This document shows, piece by piece, positions 21,971 to 32,327 of a stretch of DNA of 64,000 bases (its first letter is position 1; every line of letters begins with the position of its first letter). The DNA comes from Ectopseudomonas chengduensis (lineage in GTDB: Bacteria; Pseudomonadota; Gammaproteobacteria; Pseudomonadales; Pseudomonadaceae), in assembly GCF_015712065.1 (NCBI RefSeq), contig NZ_JACFYZ010000001.1, positions 310,001-374,000 of the forward strand. The letters are read 5' to 3'. The position numbers and the translations under genes were made by a program. The notes under the pieces are model-generated. The model was not told the origin of the DNA. It did not search any database and was given only the letters and a program-made list of their open reading frames with translations.

Positions 21971-24052
21971 TCAAAGGTTGAGGGTCAGGCTGACGCTGAG
22001 ATTGCGGGGGTCGCCGGGCATTACCCAGACGTTGTTGAACGAGCGCTCGTAGTACTTGCGGTTGAACAGGTTGTTGAGGTTCAGGCCCAGGTTCAGGTCC
22101 TTGGTGGCTTGCCAGCGCGCCAGCAGATCGACCGTGGTATAGGCCGGCAGCTCGAAATCGCTGCCGGTCTGCCCGGAGCGATCGCCGACGTAGTTGACTG
22201 CGGCGCCGAGTTCCGAGCCTTGCAGCGAGCCACCCTGGAACTGGTAGACGCTCATCAAACTGGCGCTGTTGCGGGCGATGCCGAGCAGATCGCTACCCTC
22301 GGGGATGCTGTTGTCCTTGGTTACCTCGGCATCGATGTAGGCGTAGGCGCCGATCACCCGTAGGGCATCGGTGAGCTGGCCGCTGACCTGCAGGTCCAGG
22401 CCCTGGCTGCGCGCCTTGCCGGCGGCGATGCTGTCGCCGGGGTTGTTCGGGTCGGCGGTCAGCACGTTTTCCTTGTCGATATGGAACAGAGCCACAGTGG
22501 CGCCGAGGCGGCTGTCGAGCAGGTCGAGCTTGAGGCCGGTTTCGTAGCCGAGGCCCTTCTCCGGTTTGAACACCTGCCCCTGGGCGCCGATGGCATTGGG
22601 TTTGAACGACATCGAGGCATTGGCGAACACGCCGACCTCTGGCGTCAGCTGATAGAGCACGCCCGCGCGCGGGGTGGCGACATCCTTGCTTTGCTCGTTA
22701 CTTACGCGGGTACTGCGGTTCAGTGCGGTCTGCTCGAAACGCTCCAGGCGCACGCCGAGCAGGCCGCTCCAGCGCTCGTTGAAGCTGATCTGATCCTGCA
22801 GGTTGAGGGCGTAGCTTTCGGTGTGCTCGTGAAAGTCGTTGGGATTGACGATGGGGGGCTTGGGCTGACCATAGATCGGGTTATAGATGTCCTGGCCATA
22901 GCCCAGCCCGGTGACGCTCTGCGGGTACTTCTGGCTGTTGCGATAGTTCTCGTACTCCAGCCCAAGCAGCGTCTGGTGTTGCCAGCCGGCCAGCTCGAAC
23001 TGCCCATGCAGCTCGGCCTGGGTGATGCTGTCGTTCCATTCGAAGCTGCGCTCGCGATAGAAGCGCGTGACCTGGTCGCCAATCAGGCGCGACGGCTCCG
23101 AGCTGTTGCCGTCCAGCGTGCCCTGGCTGTAATGGCTGGCCAGGCGCAGCTTCCAGGCATCGTTCAGATAGTGCTCGAGGCTGACCTGCAGCAACTGGTT
23201 GTCGTTGCGGATCTTGCCGTCGTTGGGCTCGCCGAGAAAGGTCGAGCGCTTGACCGCGCCCATCTTGCCGTCGACGGCGGGAATGCCACGGTCGAACACC
23301 GAGTCGGTGCGCGAGAACTCGCTGTCGATCATCAGCAGGGTGTCGGGCGACAGCTGCCAGCTGAAGGTCGGGTTGACTATCTGCCGCTGGTTGCCAACGT
23401 GATCGCGAAAGCTGCCGTTGTCCTCCACCGCCAGGTTGACCCGCGAAAGCAGGGTGCCGTCCTCGTTCAGCGGCGTGTTGACGTCGAGGCTGCTGCGGTA
23501 GCGATCCCAGCGTCCGGCGCTGGCCTTGAACTGGGTGAATGGCTCCAGTTGTGGGCGCTTGGTGACGATATTGACCAGCCCGCCGGGGTCGCCGCGGCCG
23601 TAGAGTGCCGCGGCCGGCCCCTTGAGCACTTCCAGGCGCTCGATGGCCGAGGCGTCCGGCGAGCTGTAGCTGCCGCGGTTGATGGCGAAGCCGTTGCGGT
23701 ACAGCTCGCCGGTGGTGAACCCGCGCACGCTGTAGTTGAGGAAGGTCAGGCCGCCGAAGTTGTTCTGCCGCGAGACGCCGCCAGCGAAATCCAGGGCGCG
23801 GTCGATACGGCTGCTGCCGAGATCGTCCAGCACCTGGGCGGGGACCACGCTGATGGCCTGGGGAATTTCGCTGATCGGCGTGTCGGTGCGGGTGGCGCTG
23901 GATGAGCGTTTGGCGCGGTAGCCCTGCACCGGGCCATCGGCTTGTTCACTGGGGGCGCTGATGATGCTGTCAGCCAGTTGGGCCGGAGATTCGGCGGCAA
24001 GAGCGCAGGGTGTTAACAGGCTGCCGGCAAGCAAGGCGGTAGTGACGCGCAA
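21971..24052 (-). CDS. TonB-dependent outer-membrane receptor, siderophore-receptor type
   Basis: The 693-residue protein has a signal peptide (about residues 1-19). Its plug domain contains DTPISEIPQAISVVPAQVLDD and GPAAALYGRGDPGGLVNIVTK, both diagnostic of the TonB-siderophore receptor family. A 22-strand barrel follows, ending NLSVSLTLNL. It lacks the N-terminal signalling domain of FpvA-type receptors. It is the first gene of a two-gene unit with the DUF4198 protein, and a strong palindrome lies 26 bases upstream of its start. Ligand unknown: a ferric siderophore, or a zinc/nickel/cobalt chelate given the neighbour and operator. Confidence 0.9.
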   Translation of the reverse strand: MRVTTALLAGSLLTPCALAAESPAQLADSIISAPSEQADGPVQGYRAKRSSSATRTDTPISEIPQAISVVPAQVLDDLGSSRIDRALDFAGGVSRQNNFGGLTFLNYSVRGFTTGELYRNGFAINRGSYSSPDASAIERLEVLKGPAAALYGRGDPGGLVNIVTKRPQLEPFTQFKASAGRWDRYRSSLDVNTPLNEDGTLLSRVNLAVEDNGSFRDHVGNQRQIVNPTFSWQLSPDTLLMIDSEFSRTDSVFDRGIPAVDGKMGAVKRSTFLGEPNDGKIRNDNQLLQVSLEHYLNDAWKLRLASHYSQGTLDGNSSEPSRLIGDQVTRFYRERSFEWNDSITQAELHGQFELAGWQHQTLLGLEYENYRNSQKYPQSVTGLGYGQDIYNPIYGQPKPPIVNPNDFHEHTESYALNLQDQISFNERWSGLLGVRLERFEQTALNRSTRVSNEQSKDVATPRAGVLYQLTPEVGVFANASMSFKPNAIGAQGQVFKPEKGLGYETGLKLDLLDSRLGATVALFHIDKENVLTADPNNPGDSIAAGKARSQGLDLQVSGQLTDALRVIGAYAYIDAEVTKDNSIPEGSDLLGIARNSASLMSVYQFQGGSLQGSELGAAVNYVGDRSGQTGSDFELPAYTTVDLLARWQATKDLNLGLNLNNLFNRKYYERSFNNVWVMPGDPRNLSVSLTLNL

Positions 24053-24077
24053 GGGGGGAGTCTCCGGATGATTGTGA

Positions 24078-24095
24078 TTAATGTAATAACATTAC
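24078..24095. promoter_or_regulatory. Putative Zur-type operator before the TonB receptor gene
   Basis: The 18-mer TTAATGTAATAACATTAC is palindromic (arms TAATGT and ACATTA) and AT-rich in a GC-rich genome. It differs at only one position from GTAATGTAATAACATTAC, which I recall as a published Zur signal of the Agrobacterium group. It is a poor match to the Fur consensus. It sits 26 bases before the receptor start, where binding would block transcription. Confidence 0.6.
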
Positions 24096-24140
24096 AATAA
24101 CCTCAATCGAGAAAAGTTCCCACTTGAAATTGCTCGCCGA

Positions 24141-25283
<1,143 letters not shown>

Positions 25284-25393
25284 CGAGACAATCCTGAGGG
25301 TTGCGGGGGCCAAATTCGGCCCTTAAGGTGGCGCATTATAGTGAGGTGCTCGCCAATTAGGCAGCGGCCCGCAACAGCTTGTGAGGAATCTTC

Positions 25394-26152
25394 ATGGCCA
25401 TTGCCCTGTCCACGCTAGTGGAAGAAGCTGACGCCTTTCTTAACGCGTCGCGTATCAATGATTACTGCCCCAATGGCCTGCAGGTCGAGGGGCGTCCGCA
25501 GGTCAGCCGCATCGTCAGCGGCGTCACCGCGAGTCAGGCGCTGATCGACGCGGCCATCGAGGCCGAGGCTGATGTGCTGCTGGTGCATCATGGCTATTTC
25601 TGGAAGGGCGAGAACCCCTGTGTCACCGGCATGAAACAGCGTCGCCTGAAAGCGCTGCTGGCCAACGACATCAGCCTGCTGGCCTATCACCTGCCGCTGG
25701 ATGTGCACCCCGAGGTGGGCAACAACGTGCAGCTCGCACGGCAGTTGGGCATCGTCGTCGAGGGCCCGCTCGAACCGGAGAATCCGCGTACCGTTGGTCT
25801 CGTTGGCTCGCTGGAAGAGCCGATGAGCGCGGCCGACTTCGCCCGGCACGTGCAGCAAGCGCTGGGGCGTGAGCCGCTGCTGGTCGAGGGCGACGGGCTG
25901 ATCCGTCGCGTCGGCTGGTGCACGGGTGGCGGGCAGGGCTATATCGACCAGGCGATTGCTGCCGGTGTCGACCTTTACCTGACCGGCGAAGCCTCCGAGC
26001 AGACTTTCCACAGCGCACGTGAGAATGGCGTGAGCTTCATCGCTGCCGGCCATCACGCCACCGAGCGCTACGGCGTGCAGGCGCTGGGGGATTATCTGGC
26101 GCGGCGTTTCGCCCTCGAACACCTGTTCATCGACTGCCCCAACCCAATCTGA
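25394..26152 (+). CDS. Nif3-like dinuclear metal-centre protein (YbgI family)
   Basis: The 252-residue protein belongs to the Nif3/YbgI family, with DVLLVHHGYFWKGENP and the C-terminal AAGHHATERYGVQALG carrying the metal-binding histidines. It is often annotated GTP cyclohydrolase I type 2, but the physiological reaction is not settled. It is divergent from algW and upstream of the sulfate-activation genes. Confidence 0.9.
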   Translation: MAIALSTLVEEADAFLNASRINDYCPNGLQVEGRPQVSRIVSGVTASQALIDAAIEAEADVLLVHHGYFWKGENPCVTGMKQRRLKALLANDISLLAYHLPLDVHPEVGNNVQLARQLGIVVEGPLEPENPRTVGLVGSLEEPMSAADFARHVQQALGREPLLVEGDGLIRRVGWCTGGGQGYIDQAIAAGVDLYLTGEASEQTFHSARENGVSFIAAGHHATERYGVQALGDYLARRFALEHLFIDCPNPI

Positions 26153-26284
26153 ATCGCCCGTACGGGCAGGCATAACGCTAGATCGTTTCGGTCTAACCGG
26201 CGTCCTGAGTATAAGCAGACGCTGTGATAGAGTGCGCGCTCGTCCACGGCCCGCCGGCCCCATAACAGCAAACCGTGAGTAGCC

Positions 26285-27202
26285 ATGCTCGACAAATTGA
26301 CCCATCTGAAGCAGCTGGAGGCGGAAAGCATCCACATCATTCGTGAAGTGGCCGCCGAATTCGACAACCCGGTGATGCTCTATTCCATCGGCAAGGATTC
26401 AGCCGTGATGCTGCACCTGGCCCGCAAGGCGTTCTTCCCTGGCAAGTTGCCGTTCCCAGTGCTGCACGTCGATACCCGCTGGAAATTCCAGGAGATGTAT
26501 CGCTTTCGCGAAAAGATGGTCAGTGAATATGGCCTGGAACTGCTGACCCACATCAACCCCGATGGTGTGGCGCAGGACATGAACCCCTTCACCTACGGCA
26601 GTGCCAAGCACACCGACGTGATGAAGACCGAAGGCCTCAAGCAGGCACTGGACAAGTACGGCTTCGACGCCGCCTTCGGTGGTGCGCGCCGCGACGAAGA
26701 GAAGTCGCGCGCCAAGGAGCGCGTGTATTCCTTCCGCGACAGCAAGCACCGCTGGGATCCGAAGAACCAGCGTCCGGAGTTGTGGAACGTGTACAACGGC
26801 AAGGTGAAGAAGGGCGAGTCGATCCGCGTCTTCCCGCTGTCGAACTGGACCGAGCTGGACATCTGGCAATACATCTACCTGGAGCAGATCCCAATCGTGC
26901 CGCTGTACTTCGCTGCCGAGCGCGAAGTGATCGAGAAGAACGGCACGCTGATCATGATCGACGACGAGCGCATCCTCGAGCACCTGTCCGATGAAGAGAA
27001 GGCGCGCATCACCAAGAAGATGGTGCGCTTCCGTACCCTCGGCTGCTACCCACTGACCGGCGCGGTGGAGTCCACGGCGTTGACCCTGCCTGAAATCATC
27101 CAGGAGATGCTCCTGACCCGTACTTCCGAGCGCCAGGGCCGCGTGATCGATCACGATGCCGCCGGGTCGATGGAAGAAAAGAAACGTCAGGGCTATTTCT
27201 GA
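26285..27202 (+). CDS. cysD: Sulfate adenylyltransferase small subunit
   Basis: The 305-residue subunit of ATP sulfurylase has the PP-loop-like motif [13 protein letters not shown] at about residues 36-48 and the conserved [15 protein letters not shown]. With CysN it makes adenosine 5'-phosphosulfate from sulfate and ATP, driven by GTP hydrolysis. The start at 26285 is preceded by a 132-base gap from the Nif3-like gene, likely the cys promoter, though no specific CysB site could be picked out. Confidence 0.97.
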   Translation: MLDKLTHLKQLEAESIHIIREVAAEFDNPVMLYSIGKDSAVMLHLARKAFFPGKLPFPVLHVDTRWKFQEMYRFREKMVSEYGLELLTHINPDGVAQDMNPFTYGSAKHTDVMKTEGLKQALDKYGFDAAFGGARRDEEKSRAKERVYSFRDSKHRWDPKNQRPELWNVYNGKVKKGESIRVFPLSNWTELDIWQYIYLEQIPIVPLYFAAEREVIEKNGTLIMIDDERILEHLSDEEKARITKKMVRFRTLGCYPLTGAVESTALTLPEIIQEMLLTRTSERQGRVIDHDAAGSMEEKKRQGYF

Positions 27203-27212
27203 GGATCGCGCA

Positions 27213-29108
27213 ATGAGTCACCAATCCGATTTGATCGGCCAGGACATTCTCGCTTACCTGGCCCAGCACGAGCGCAAGGAACTGCTGCGCTTTCTTACCT
27301 GCGGCAACGTCGACGACGGCAAGAGCACGCTGATCGGCCGTCTGCTGCACGACTCCAAGATGATCTACGAGGATCACCTGGAAGCCATCACCAAGGACTC
27401 GAAGAAAGTCGGCACCACCGGCGATGACATCGACCTGGCACTGCTGGTCGACGGCCTGCAGGCCGAGCGCGAGCAGGGCATCACCATCGATGTGGCCTAC
27501 CGCTATTTCTCCACCGCCAAGCGCAAGTTCATCATCGCTGACACCCCCGGCCATGAGCAGTACACGCGCAACATGGCCACTGGCGCTTCGACCTGCGACC
27601 TGGCGATCATCCTGATCGACGCCCGCTACGGCGTGCAGACCCAGACCAAGCGCCACAGCTTCATCGCCTCTCTGTTGGGCATCAAGCACATCGTCGTCGC
27701 CGTCAACAAGATGGACCTCAAGGACTTCGATCAGGGCGTGTTCGAGCAGATCAAGGCCGACTACCTGGCCTTCGCCGAGAAGATCAACCTGCGCCCGACC
27801 ACGCTGGAGTTCGTGCCCATGTCGGCGCTCAAGGGCGACAACGTGGTCAACAGGTCCGAGCGCTCGCCCTGGTACACCGGCCAGTCGCTGATGGAGATTC
27901 TCGAGACCGTCGAAGTCGCTGGCGACCGCAACTTCGATGACCTGCGCTTCCCGGTGCAGTACGTCAACCGTCCGAACCTGAACTTCCGTGGCTTCGCCGG
28001 TACCCTGGCCAGCGGCGTCGTGCGCAAGGGCGATGAGGTCATGGCGCTGCCGTCGGGCAAGACCAGCAAGGTCAAGTCCATCGTCACCTTCGAGGGCGAA
28101 CTGGAACATGCCGGCCCGGGCCAAGCCATTACCCTGACCCTGGAAGACGAGATCGACGTGTCGCGCGGCGACATGCTGGTGCATGCCGACAACCGTCCGC
28201 AGGTTACCGACAGCTTCGAGGCCATGCTGGTATGGATGGGCGAAGAACCGATGTTGCCGGGCAAGAAGTACGACATCAAACGCGCGACCAGCTATGTGCC
28301 GGGCTCGATCCCGAGCATTGTGCATCGCGTCGACGTGAATACCCTGGAGCAGGGCGCAGCCAGCGAGCTGAGGCTCAACGAAATCGGCCGGGTCAAGGTG
28401 GCGCTGGATGCGCCGATCGCCCTGGATGGTTACGAGTACAACCGCACCACCGGTGCCTTCATCATCATCGATCGCCTGACCAACGGCACCGTCGGTGCCG
28501 GCATGATCATCGCCGACCCGGTCGCCCATGGCGGCGGTCAGCATGGCCGCCTGGCCCATGTGTCGACCGAGGAGCGTGCTTCGCGCTTCGGTCAGCAGCC
28601 GGCCACCGTGCTGTTCAGTGGACTGTCTGGCGCGGGCAAGAGCACCCTGGCCTATGCCGTGGAGCGCAAGCTGTTCGATATGGGCCGTGCCGTGTATGTG
28701 CTCGACGGCCAGAACCTGCGCCATGACCTGAACAAGGGCCTGCCGCAGGATCGCGCCGGCCGCGCCGAGAACTGGCGCCGCGCCGCCCATGTGGCGCGTC
28801 AGTTCAACGAGGCCGGCATGATCGCTCTGGCCGCCTTTGTCGCTCCGGATGCCGAAGGTCGCGAGCAGGCCAAGGCGCTGATCGGTGCCGAACGCCTGGT
28901 TACCGTCTACGTCCAGGCCTCGCCACAGATCTGCCGCGAGCGTGACCCGCAGGGGCTGTACGCCGCCGGTGGTGAGAATATCCCGGGCGAAGGCTTCCCC
29001 TACGACGTGCCGCTGGATGCCGATCTGGTGATCGACACCCAGGCGCAGTCGGTCGAGGAGGGCGTCAAGGCGGTGCTGGATCTGCTGCGCAGCCGCGGCG
29101 CGATCTAA
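27213..29108 (+). CDS. cysNC: CysNC fusion: sulfate adenylyltransferase GTPase subunit plus APS kinase
   Basis: The 631-residue protein fuses a CysN elongation-factor-like GTPase (P-loop GNVDDGKST, residues 31-39; [17 protein letters not shown]) to a C-terminal APS kinase domain (about residues 455-631; P-loop GLSGAGKST near 470). It therefore carries out GTP-driven APS synthesis and APS phosphorylation to PAPS. It starts 10 bases after cysD with GAGGA upstream. The fused form is usual in Pseudomonas; in E. coli the two are separate. Confidence 0.97.
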   Translation: MSHQSDLIGQDILAYLAQHERKELLRFLTCGNVDDGKSTLIGRLLHDSKMIYEDHLEAITKDSKKVGTTGDDIDLALLVDGLQAEREQGITIDVAYRYFSTAKRKFIIADTPGHEQYTRNMATGASTCDLAIILIDARYGVQTQTKRHSFIASLLGIKHIVVAVNKMDLKDFDQGVFEQIKADYLAFAEKINLRPTTLEFVPMSALKGDNVVNRSERSPWYTGQSLMEILETVEVAGDRNFDDLRFPVQYVNRPNLNFRGFAGTLASGVVRKGDEVMALPSGKTSKVKSIVTFEGELEHAGPGQAITLTLEDEIDVSRGDMLVHADNRPQVTDSFEAMLVWMGEEPMLPGKKYDIKRATSYVPGSIPSIVHRVDVNTLEQGAASELRLNEIGRVKVALDAPIALDGYEYNRTTGAFIIIDRLTNGTVGAGMIIADPVAHGGGQHGRLAHVSTEERASRFGQQPATVLFSGLSGAGKSTLAYAVERKLFDMGRAVYVLDGQNLRHDLNKGLPQDRAGRAENWRRAAHVARQFNEAGMIALAAFVAPDAEGREQAKALIGAERLVTVYVQASPQICRERDPQGLYAAGGENIPGEGFPYDVPLDADLVIDTQAQSVEEGVKAVLDLLRSRGAI

Positions 29109-29129
29109 GATTCGCGATGCAGCATGATG

Positions 29130-29155
29130 AGCCCCGCTTATTAGCGGGGCTTTTT
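29130..29155 (+). terminator. Intrinsic terminator after cysNC
   Basis: GCCCCGC and GCGGGGC form a stem with a 6-base AT loop, followed by five T residues, 22 bases after the cysNC stop. Confidence 0.88.
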
Positions 29156-29215
29156 CATTCCCGGCCAGGCAAGGCGCCGACCGGTTGCAGGAGCGAGCTC
29201 TGCAATGTTTGCCCA

Positions 29216-29242
29216 ATAAAAAGCCCCGCAATCGCGGGGCTC
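29216..29242 (-). terminator. Intrinsic terminator after zapG
   Basis: On the minus strand AGCCCCGC pairs with GCGGGGCT around a 4-base loop and is followed by a T run. It lies 20 bases beyond the zapG stop and faces the cysNC terminator, insulating the convergent genes. Confidence 0.85.
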
Positions 29243-29261
29243 GGTATTTCTGGCTGGCGGG

Positions 29262-29693
29262 TTACTTCTTCAGCCCGTAGCTCTCGTCGAGCATGCCGGG
29301 GCCGTCGCTTTTTGGCGCGTAGTCCTTGGGCATCTCGTGATTCTTCGGCGGAGTCAGGCGCTCGCGCTTTTCGCCGGCTTCTGTGCTGTTCAGGGTGGCC
29401 AGCAGGCGCTGACGGGTCAGCTCATCCAGGGCCAGGCGGTTGGCGCCGTCGGACAGGTGCTCCTGCACGTCCTGGTAGCTCTGGGTGAGTTTCTTCACCA
29501 GGCTGGCGGTGGTGTTGAAGTGGGTCACCACTTCGTTCTGGTAGGCCTCGAAGCGTGCCTGCATTTCATCCATCTGCCGCTGCGTACGGCCCGGTGCAGC
29601 ATTGGGGGCCAGGCGGGCGAGCAGAAAGCCCACGGCGATGCCGACCACCAGGGTCAGGGCGGGTATCAACCAGGCTGTAACGGTCTGTTCCAC
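29262..29693 (-). CDS. zapG: ZapG/YhcB-like DUF1043 inner-membrane protein
   Basis: The 143-residue protein has one N-terminal membrane segment (about residues 8-26), then a long charged coiled-coil helix with YQNEVVTHFNTTASLVKKLT, the DUF1043 (YhcB) hallmark, and a flexible Pro-rich tail. YhcB/ZapG is linked to cell division, envelope growth and LPS control in enterics; the exact role in Pseudomonas is unknown. It is convergent with cysNC. Confidence 0.88.
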   Translation of the reverse strand: MEQTVTAWLIPALTLVVGIAVGFLLARLAPNAAPGRTQRQMDEMQARFEAYQNEVVTHFNTTASLVKKLTQSYQDVQEHLSDGANRLALDELTRQRLLATLNSTEAGEKRERLTPPKNHEMPKDYAPKSDGPGMLDESYGLKK

Positions 29694-29811
29694 GAGTCCT
29701 TCCTCTCAAAACGGCTTTGCTTTACGTTAGCGGCTCGAACCTGCGCTGTATACGTTTACCTCGCAGGCAGTTTGCTAGACGAGTCGACCCGTTGCGGGGT
29801 CACGGAGTTCA

Positions 29812-30444
29812 GTGTTGCTCAGTCGCGAAACCCCTCTTTTCATTCAAGGCCCGGTGGGTCAACTCGAAGCCCTTCTGCTGGAAGTAGCGGACGCCCGAGG
29901 CGTGGCGCTGGTCTGTCATCCCAACCCGGTACAGGGTGGCACCATGCTCAACAAGGTGGTGAGCACCTTGCAGCGCACCGCGCGTGACTGTGGATATCAC
30001 ACATTGCGTTTCAATTATCGCGGTGTCGGCGCCAGTGCCGGCAGCCACGATATGGGTACCGGCGAGGTGGACGACGCCGAAGCGGTGGCCGCTTGGCTGC
30101 AGGAGGAATATCCGAACCTGCCCGTCACCTTGCTCGGCTTTTCTTTCGGCGGCTTCGTCGCCGCGGCGCTGGGTGCGCGCCTGGAAGCACAGGGGCAGGT
30201 GCCGAGCAAGCTGTTCATGGTGGCGCCGGCGGTGCATCGCCTGACCGCCGAGACGCCGCCGGCCAGCCAGTGCCCGTTGGTGGTGATCCAGCCCGATGCC
30301 GACGAAGTGGTCGAGCCACAGGCCGTATATGACTGGTCGGCCAATCTCGGGCGTGCCCATGAGCTGCTGAAAGTGGCAGAATGCGGTCACTTTTTTCACG
30401 GCAAGCTGACGGATCTGAAGGATCTTCTTCTGCCGCGTTTATGA
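29812..30444 (+). CDS. Alpha/beta hydrolase (YsgA/PA4440-like)
   Basis: The 210-residue cytoplasmic protein has the alpha/beta-hydrolase core. CHPNPVQGGTMLNKVV is the family N-terminal signature, GFSFGGFVA (about residues 107-115) is the nucleophile elbow with Ser, and ECGHFFHGK near the C-terminus carries the catalytic His. The GTG start at 29812 has GGAG 6 bases upstream. The substrate is not known; relatives are small esterase/peptidase-like enzymes. Confidence 0.85.
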   Translation: MLLSRETPLFIQGPVGQLEALLLEVADARGVALVCHPNPVQGGTMLNKVVSTLQRTARDCGYHTLRFNYRGVGASAGSHDMGTGEVDDAEAVAAWLQEEYPNLPVTLLGFSFGGFVAAALGARLEAQGQVPSKLFMVAPAVHRLTAETPPASQCPLVVIQPDADEVVEPQAVYDWSANLGRAHELLKVAECGHFFHGKLTDLKDLLLPRL

Positions 30445-30447
30445 AAC

Positions 30448-30517
30448 CGTCATTCCCGCGCAGGCGGGAACCCAGAGGGCCGCAGCACCCAGGCTCCCGC
30501 CTTCGCGGGAGTGACGG
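30448..30517. repeat. Intergenic inverted repeat between hydrolase gene and trpS
   Basis: CCGTCATTCCCGC at the left is the imperfect complement of GCGGGAGTGACGG at the right, with two further short hairpins inside (CCCGCGCAGGCGGG; TCCCGCCTTCGCGGGA). The GTCATTCCCGC end is a widely scattered intergenic repeat in proteobacteria. It fills almost the whole gap before trpS. Confidence 0.75.
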
Positions 30518-30563
30518 CAAATGAAGGCCTGCCATGTCATTGCAGCAAGACAAGCGAATTACT

Positions 30564-31910
30564 ATGACCACCCGTATCCTTACCGGTATCACCACCACCG
30601 GCACACCGCACCTGGGCAACTACGCTGGCGCCATCCGCCCGGCCATCGTTGCCAGTCGCGACCCGCAGATGGACTCTTTCTACTTCCTCGCCGACTACCA
30701 CGCGCTGATCAAGTGCGATGATCCGGCGCGCATTCAGCGCTCGCGCCTAGAAATCGCAGCCACCTGGCTGGCGCTGGGCTTGGATACCGACAAGGCGACC
30801 TTCTACCGCCAGTCCGACATCCCCGAGATTCCCGAGCTGTGCTGGCTGCTCACCTGCGTCGCCGGCAAGGGCCTGCTCAACCGTGCCCACGCCTACAAGG
30901 CTTCGGTGGACAAGAACGTCGAACAGGGCGAAGACCCGGATGCCGGCGTGACCATGGGCCTGTTCAGTTACCCGGTGCTGATGGCAGCGGACATCCTGAT
31001 GTTCAACGCGCAGAAGGTGCCGGTCGGTCGTGACCAGATTCAGCACGTGGAAATGGCCCGTGATATCGGTCAGCGCTTCAACCATCTGTTCGGCAAGGGC
31101 AAGGATCTGTTCGTGCTGCCCGAGGTGGTGATCGAGGAAGAAGTGGCCACGCTGCCCGGCCTCGACGGACGCAAGATGAGCAAGAGCTACGACAACACCA
31201 TCCCGCTGTTCGGCAGCGCCAAGCAGCTCAAGGAGGCCGTGGCGCGCATCGTTACCGACTCCAGGCTGCCGGGTGAGCCCAAGGATGCCGAGGGTTCGCA
31301 CCTGTTCACCCTGTACCAGGCCTTCGCCAGCCATGCGCAGCAGGTCGAGTTCCGTGCCGAGCTGGAAGGTGGCCTGGCCTGGGGCGAGGCGAAGAACCGT
31401 CTGTATCAGCTGCTCGAAGATACCCTGGGCGAGGCGCGCGAGCGCTACAACGCGTTGATCGCTCGGCCGGCCGACCTGGAAGACATTCTCCTCGCTGGTG
31501 CAGCCAAGGCACGCAAGATCGCCACGCCGTTCCTCGGCGAGTTACGCGAGGCCGTGGGCCTGCGCTCGTTCCGTGAACAGGTGCAGGTTGCTACTGGCGA
31601 GAAGAAGAAAGCCGCCAAGAGCGCGCGCTTCGTCAGCTTCCGCGATGAAGACGGTAGCTTCCGCTTCCGTCTGCTGGATGCCGATGGCGAGCAACTGCTG
31701 TTGTCGAAATCCTTCGCCGATGGCAAGTCGGCCGGCATGATCAACAAGCGCCTGCAATCCGGCGAGCCGCTGGATGTGCGCGCCGAAGGCCAGGTGTTCT
31801 CGGTCTGGGTCGACGGTGAAAGCGTGGCGAGCAGCCCAGAGTTCGCCGATGGCCAGGCGCTGGAAGATGCAATCGCCCGTCTGCGTGAGGCGCTGGCGCC
31901 GCAGGAATGA
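30564..31910 (+). CDS. trpS: Tryptophanyl-tRNA synthetase with C-terminal extension
   Basis: This 448-residue class I synthetase charges tRNA-Trp. PHLGN (residues 15-19) is the HIGH-equivalent and KMSKS is at 204-208. The family is usually about 330-345 residues; here residues about 340-448 form an extra domain beginning [18 protein letters not shown], which resembles the DUF1508 (YegP) repeat. The start at 30564 (MTTRILTG) is preferred over 30534 by homology to Pseudomonas TrpS. Confidence 0.95.
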   Translation: MTTRILTGITTTGTPHLGNYAGAIRPAIVASRDPQMDSFYFLADYHALIKCDDPARIQRSRLEIAATWLALGLDTDKATFYRQSDIPEIPELCWLLTCVAGKGLLNRAHAYKASVDKNVEQGEDPDAGVTMGLFSYPVLMAADILMFNAQKVPVGRDQIQHVEMARDIGQRFNHLFGKGKDLFVLPEVVIEEEVATLPGLDGRKMSKSYDNTIPLFGSAKQLKEAVARIVTDSRLPGEPKDAEGSHLFTLYQAFASHAQQVEFRAELEGGLAWGEAKNRLYQLLEDTLGEARERYNALIARPADLEDILLAGAAKARKIATPFLGELREAVGLRSFREQVQVATGEKKKAAKSARFVSFRDEDGSFRFRLLDADGEQLLLSKSFADGKSAGMINKRLQSGEPLDVRAEGQVFSVWVDGESVASSPEFADGQALEDAIARLREALAPQE

Positions 31911-31920
31911 AGAGGCTTTT

Positions 31921-32097
31921 GCTCCCCTCTCCCGCGGGCGGAAGCGGAATGAGCGAAGCATGGCTTCGCCCGCTGGAGCGCCCTGAGCTCTGCGAAGGGC
32001 TGGGGCGCGGAGCGGGGGCTGGGGGAGAGGGTTTTCCGGTGCACCGCGTCGTCGGCCTGCCCTCTCCCCGACCCTCTCCCATAAACGGGAGAGGGAG
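31921..32097. repeat. Degenerate CCCTCTCCC-type intergenic repeat after trpS
   Basis: The stretch after trpS carries CCCCTCTCCCGCGGGCGG at its left, GGGGCTGGGGGAGAGGG in its middle, and a perfect 9-base hairpin CCCTCTCCC / GGGAGAGGG at 32072-32095. This pattern is a common Pseudomonas intergenic repeat. No coding gene is supported in 31911-32336, a 426-base gap that also holds the trpS terminator and a MITE-like element. Confidence 0.65.
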
Positions 32098-32126
32098 TGT
32101 GCCTAGCTTGCACCGATTGCCAATCA

Positions 32127-32160
32127 ACGGGGGCGTCGCTAAAGTGACGCCCCCGTTTTT
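32127..32160 (+). terminator. Strong intrinsic terminator downstream of trpS
   Basis: ACGGGGGCGTC pairs perfectly with GACGCCCCCGT (11 base pairs) around an 8-base loop and is followed by five T residues. It lies 217 bases after the trpS stop, beyond the repeat region. Confidence 0.88.
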
Positions 32161-32173
32161 ACTTGCCGGCCGA

Positions 32174-32327
32174 GAGCCTGTTGAAAGGCTCGCGAGCTAG
32201 AGGCATGCAAGGCAGAGACAGGCGAGGAAGCGGAGTGTACTGGTGTACATGAGCATTCGACCGGGCTGGCGTTCCAGACTGTTTCTAACGCAGCAGGCCC
32301 GACGCGCAGCAGACTTTGAACAGGCTC
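32174..32327. mobile_element. 154-bp MITE-like element abutting zapE
   Basis: The ends GAGCCTGTTGAAAG and CTTTGAACAGGCTC are imperfect terminal inverted repeats (GAGCCTGTT at the left, its analogue AACAGGCTC at the right). The interior has no open frame but carries phrases such as AGTGTACTGGTGTACATGAG. The structure and the GAGCCTGTT ends match non-autonomous repeats scattered in Pseudomonas genomes. The element ends 9 bases before the zapE start codon, so it must supply or replace the local upstream sequence. No transposase is present. Confidence 0.7.

Noticed and set aside
22481..23905. 474-codon open frame on the plus strand
   Set aside because: Antisense to the TonB receptor, which has strong plug-domain motifs and a signal peptide.
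24078..24095. Fur box interpretation of the palindrome before the TonB receptor gene
   Set aside because: In the best alignment tried, only about 8-9 of 19 positions fit the Fur consensus, whereas the Zur-type signal fits at 17 of 18; Fur is kept only as an alternative.
27096..29231. 711-codon open frame on the minus strand
   Set aside because: It lies wholly antisense to cysNC and its flanks, with low-complexity Leu/Gly/Arg/His composition typical of GC-rich antisense frames and no recognisable domain.
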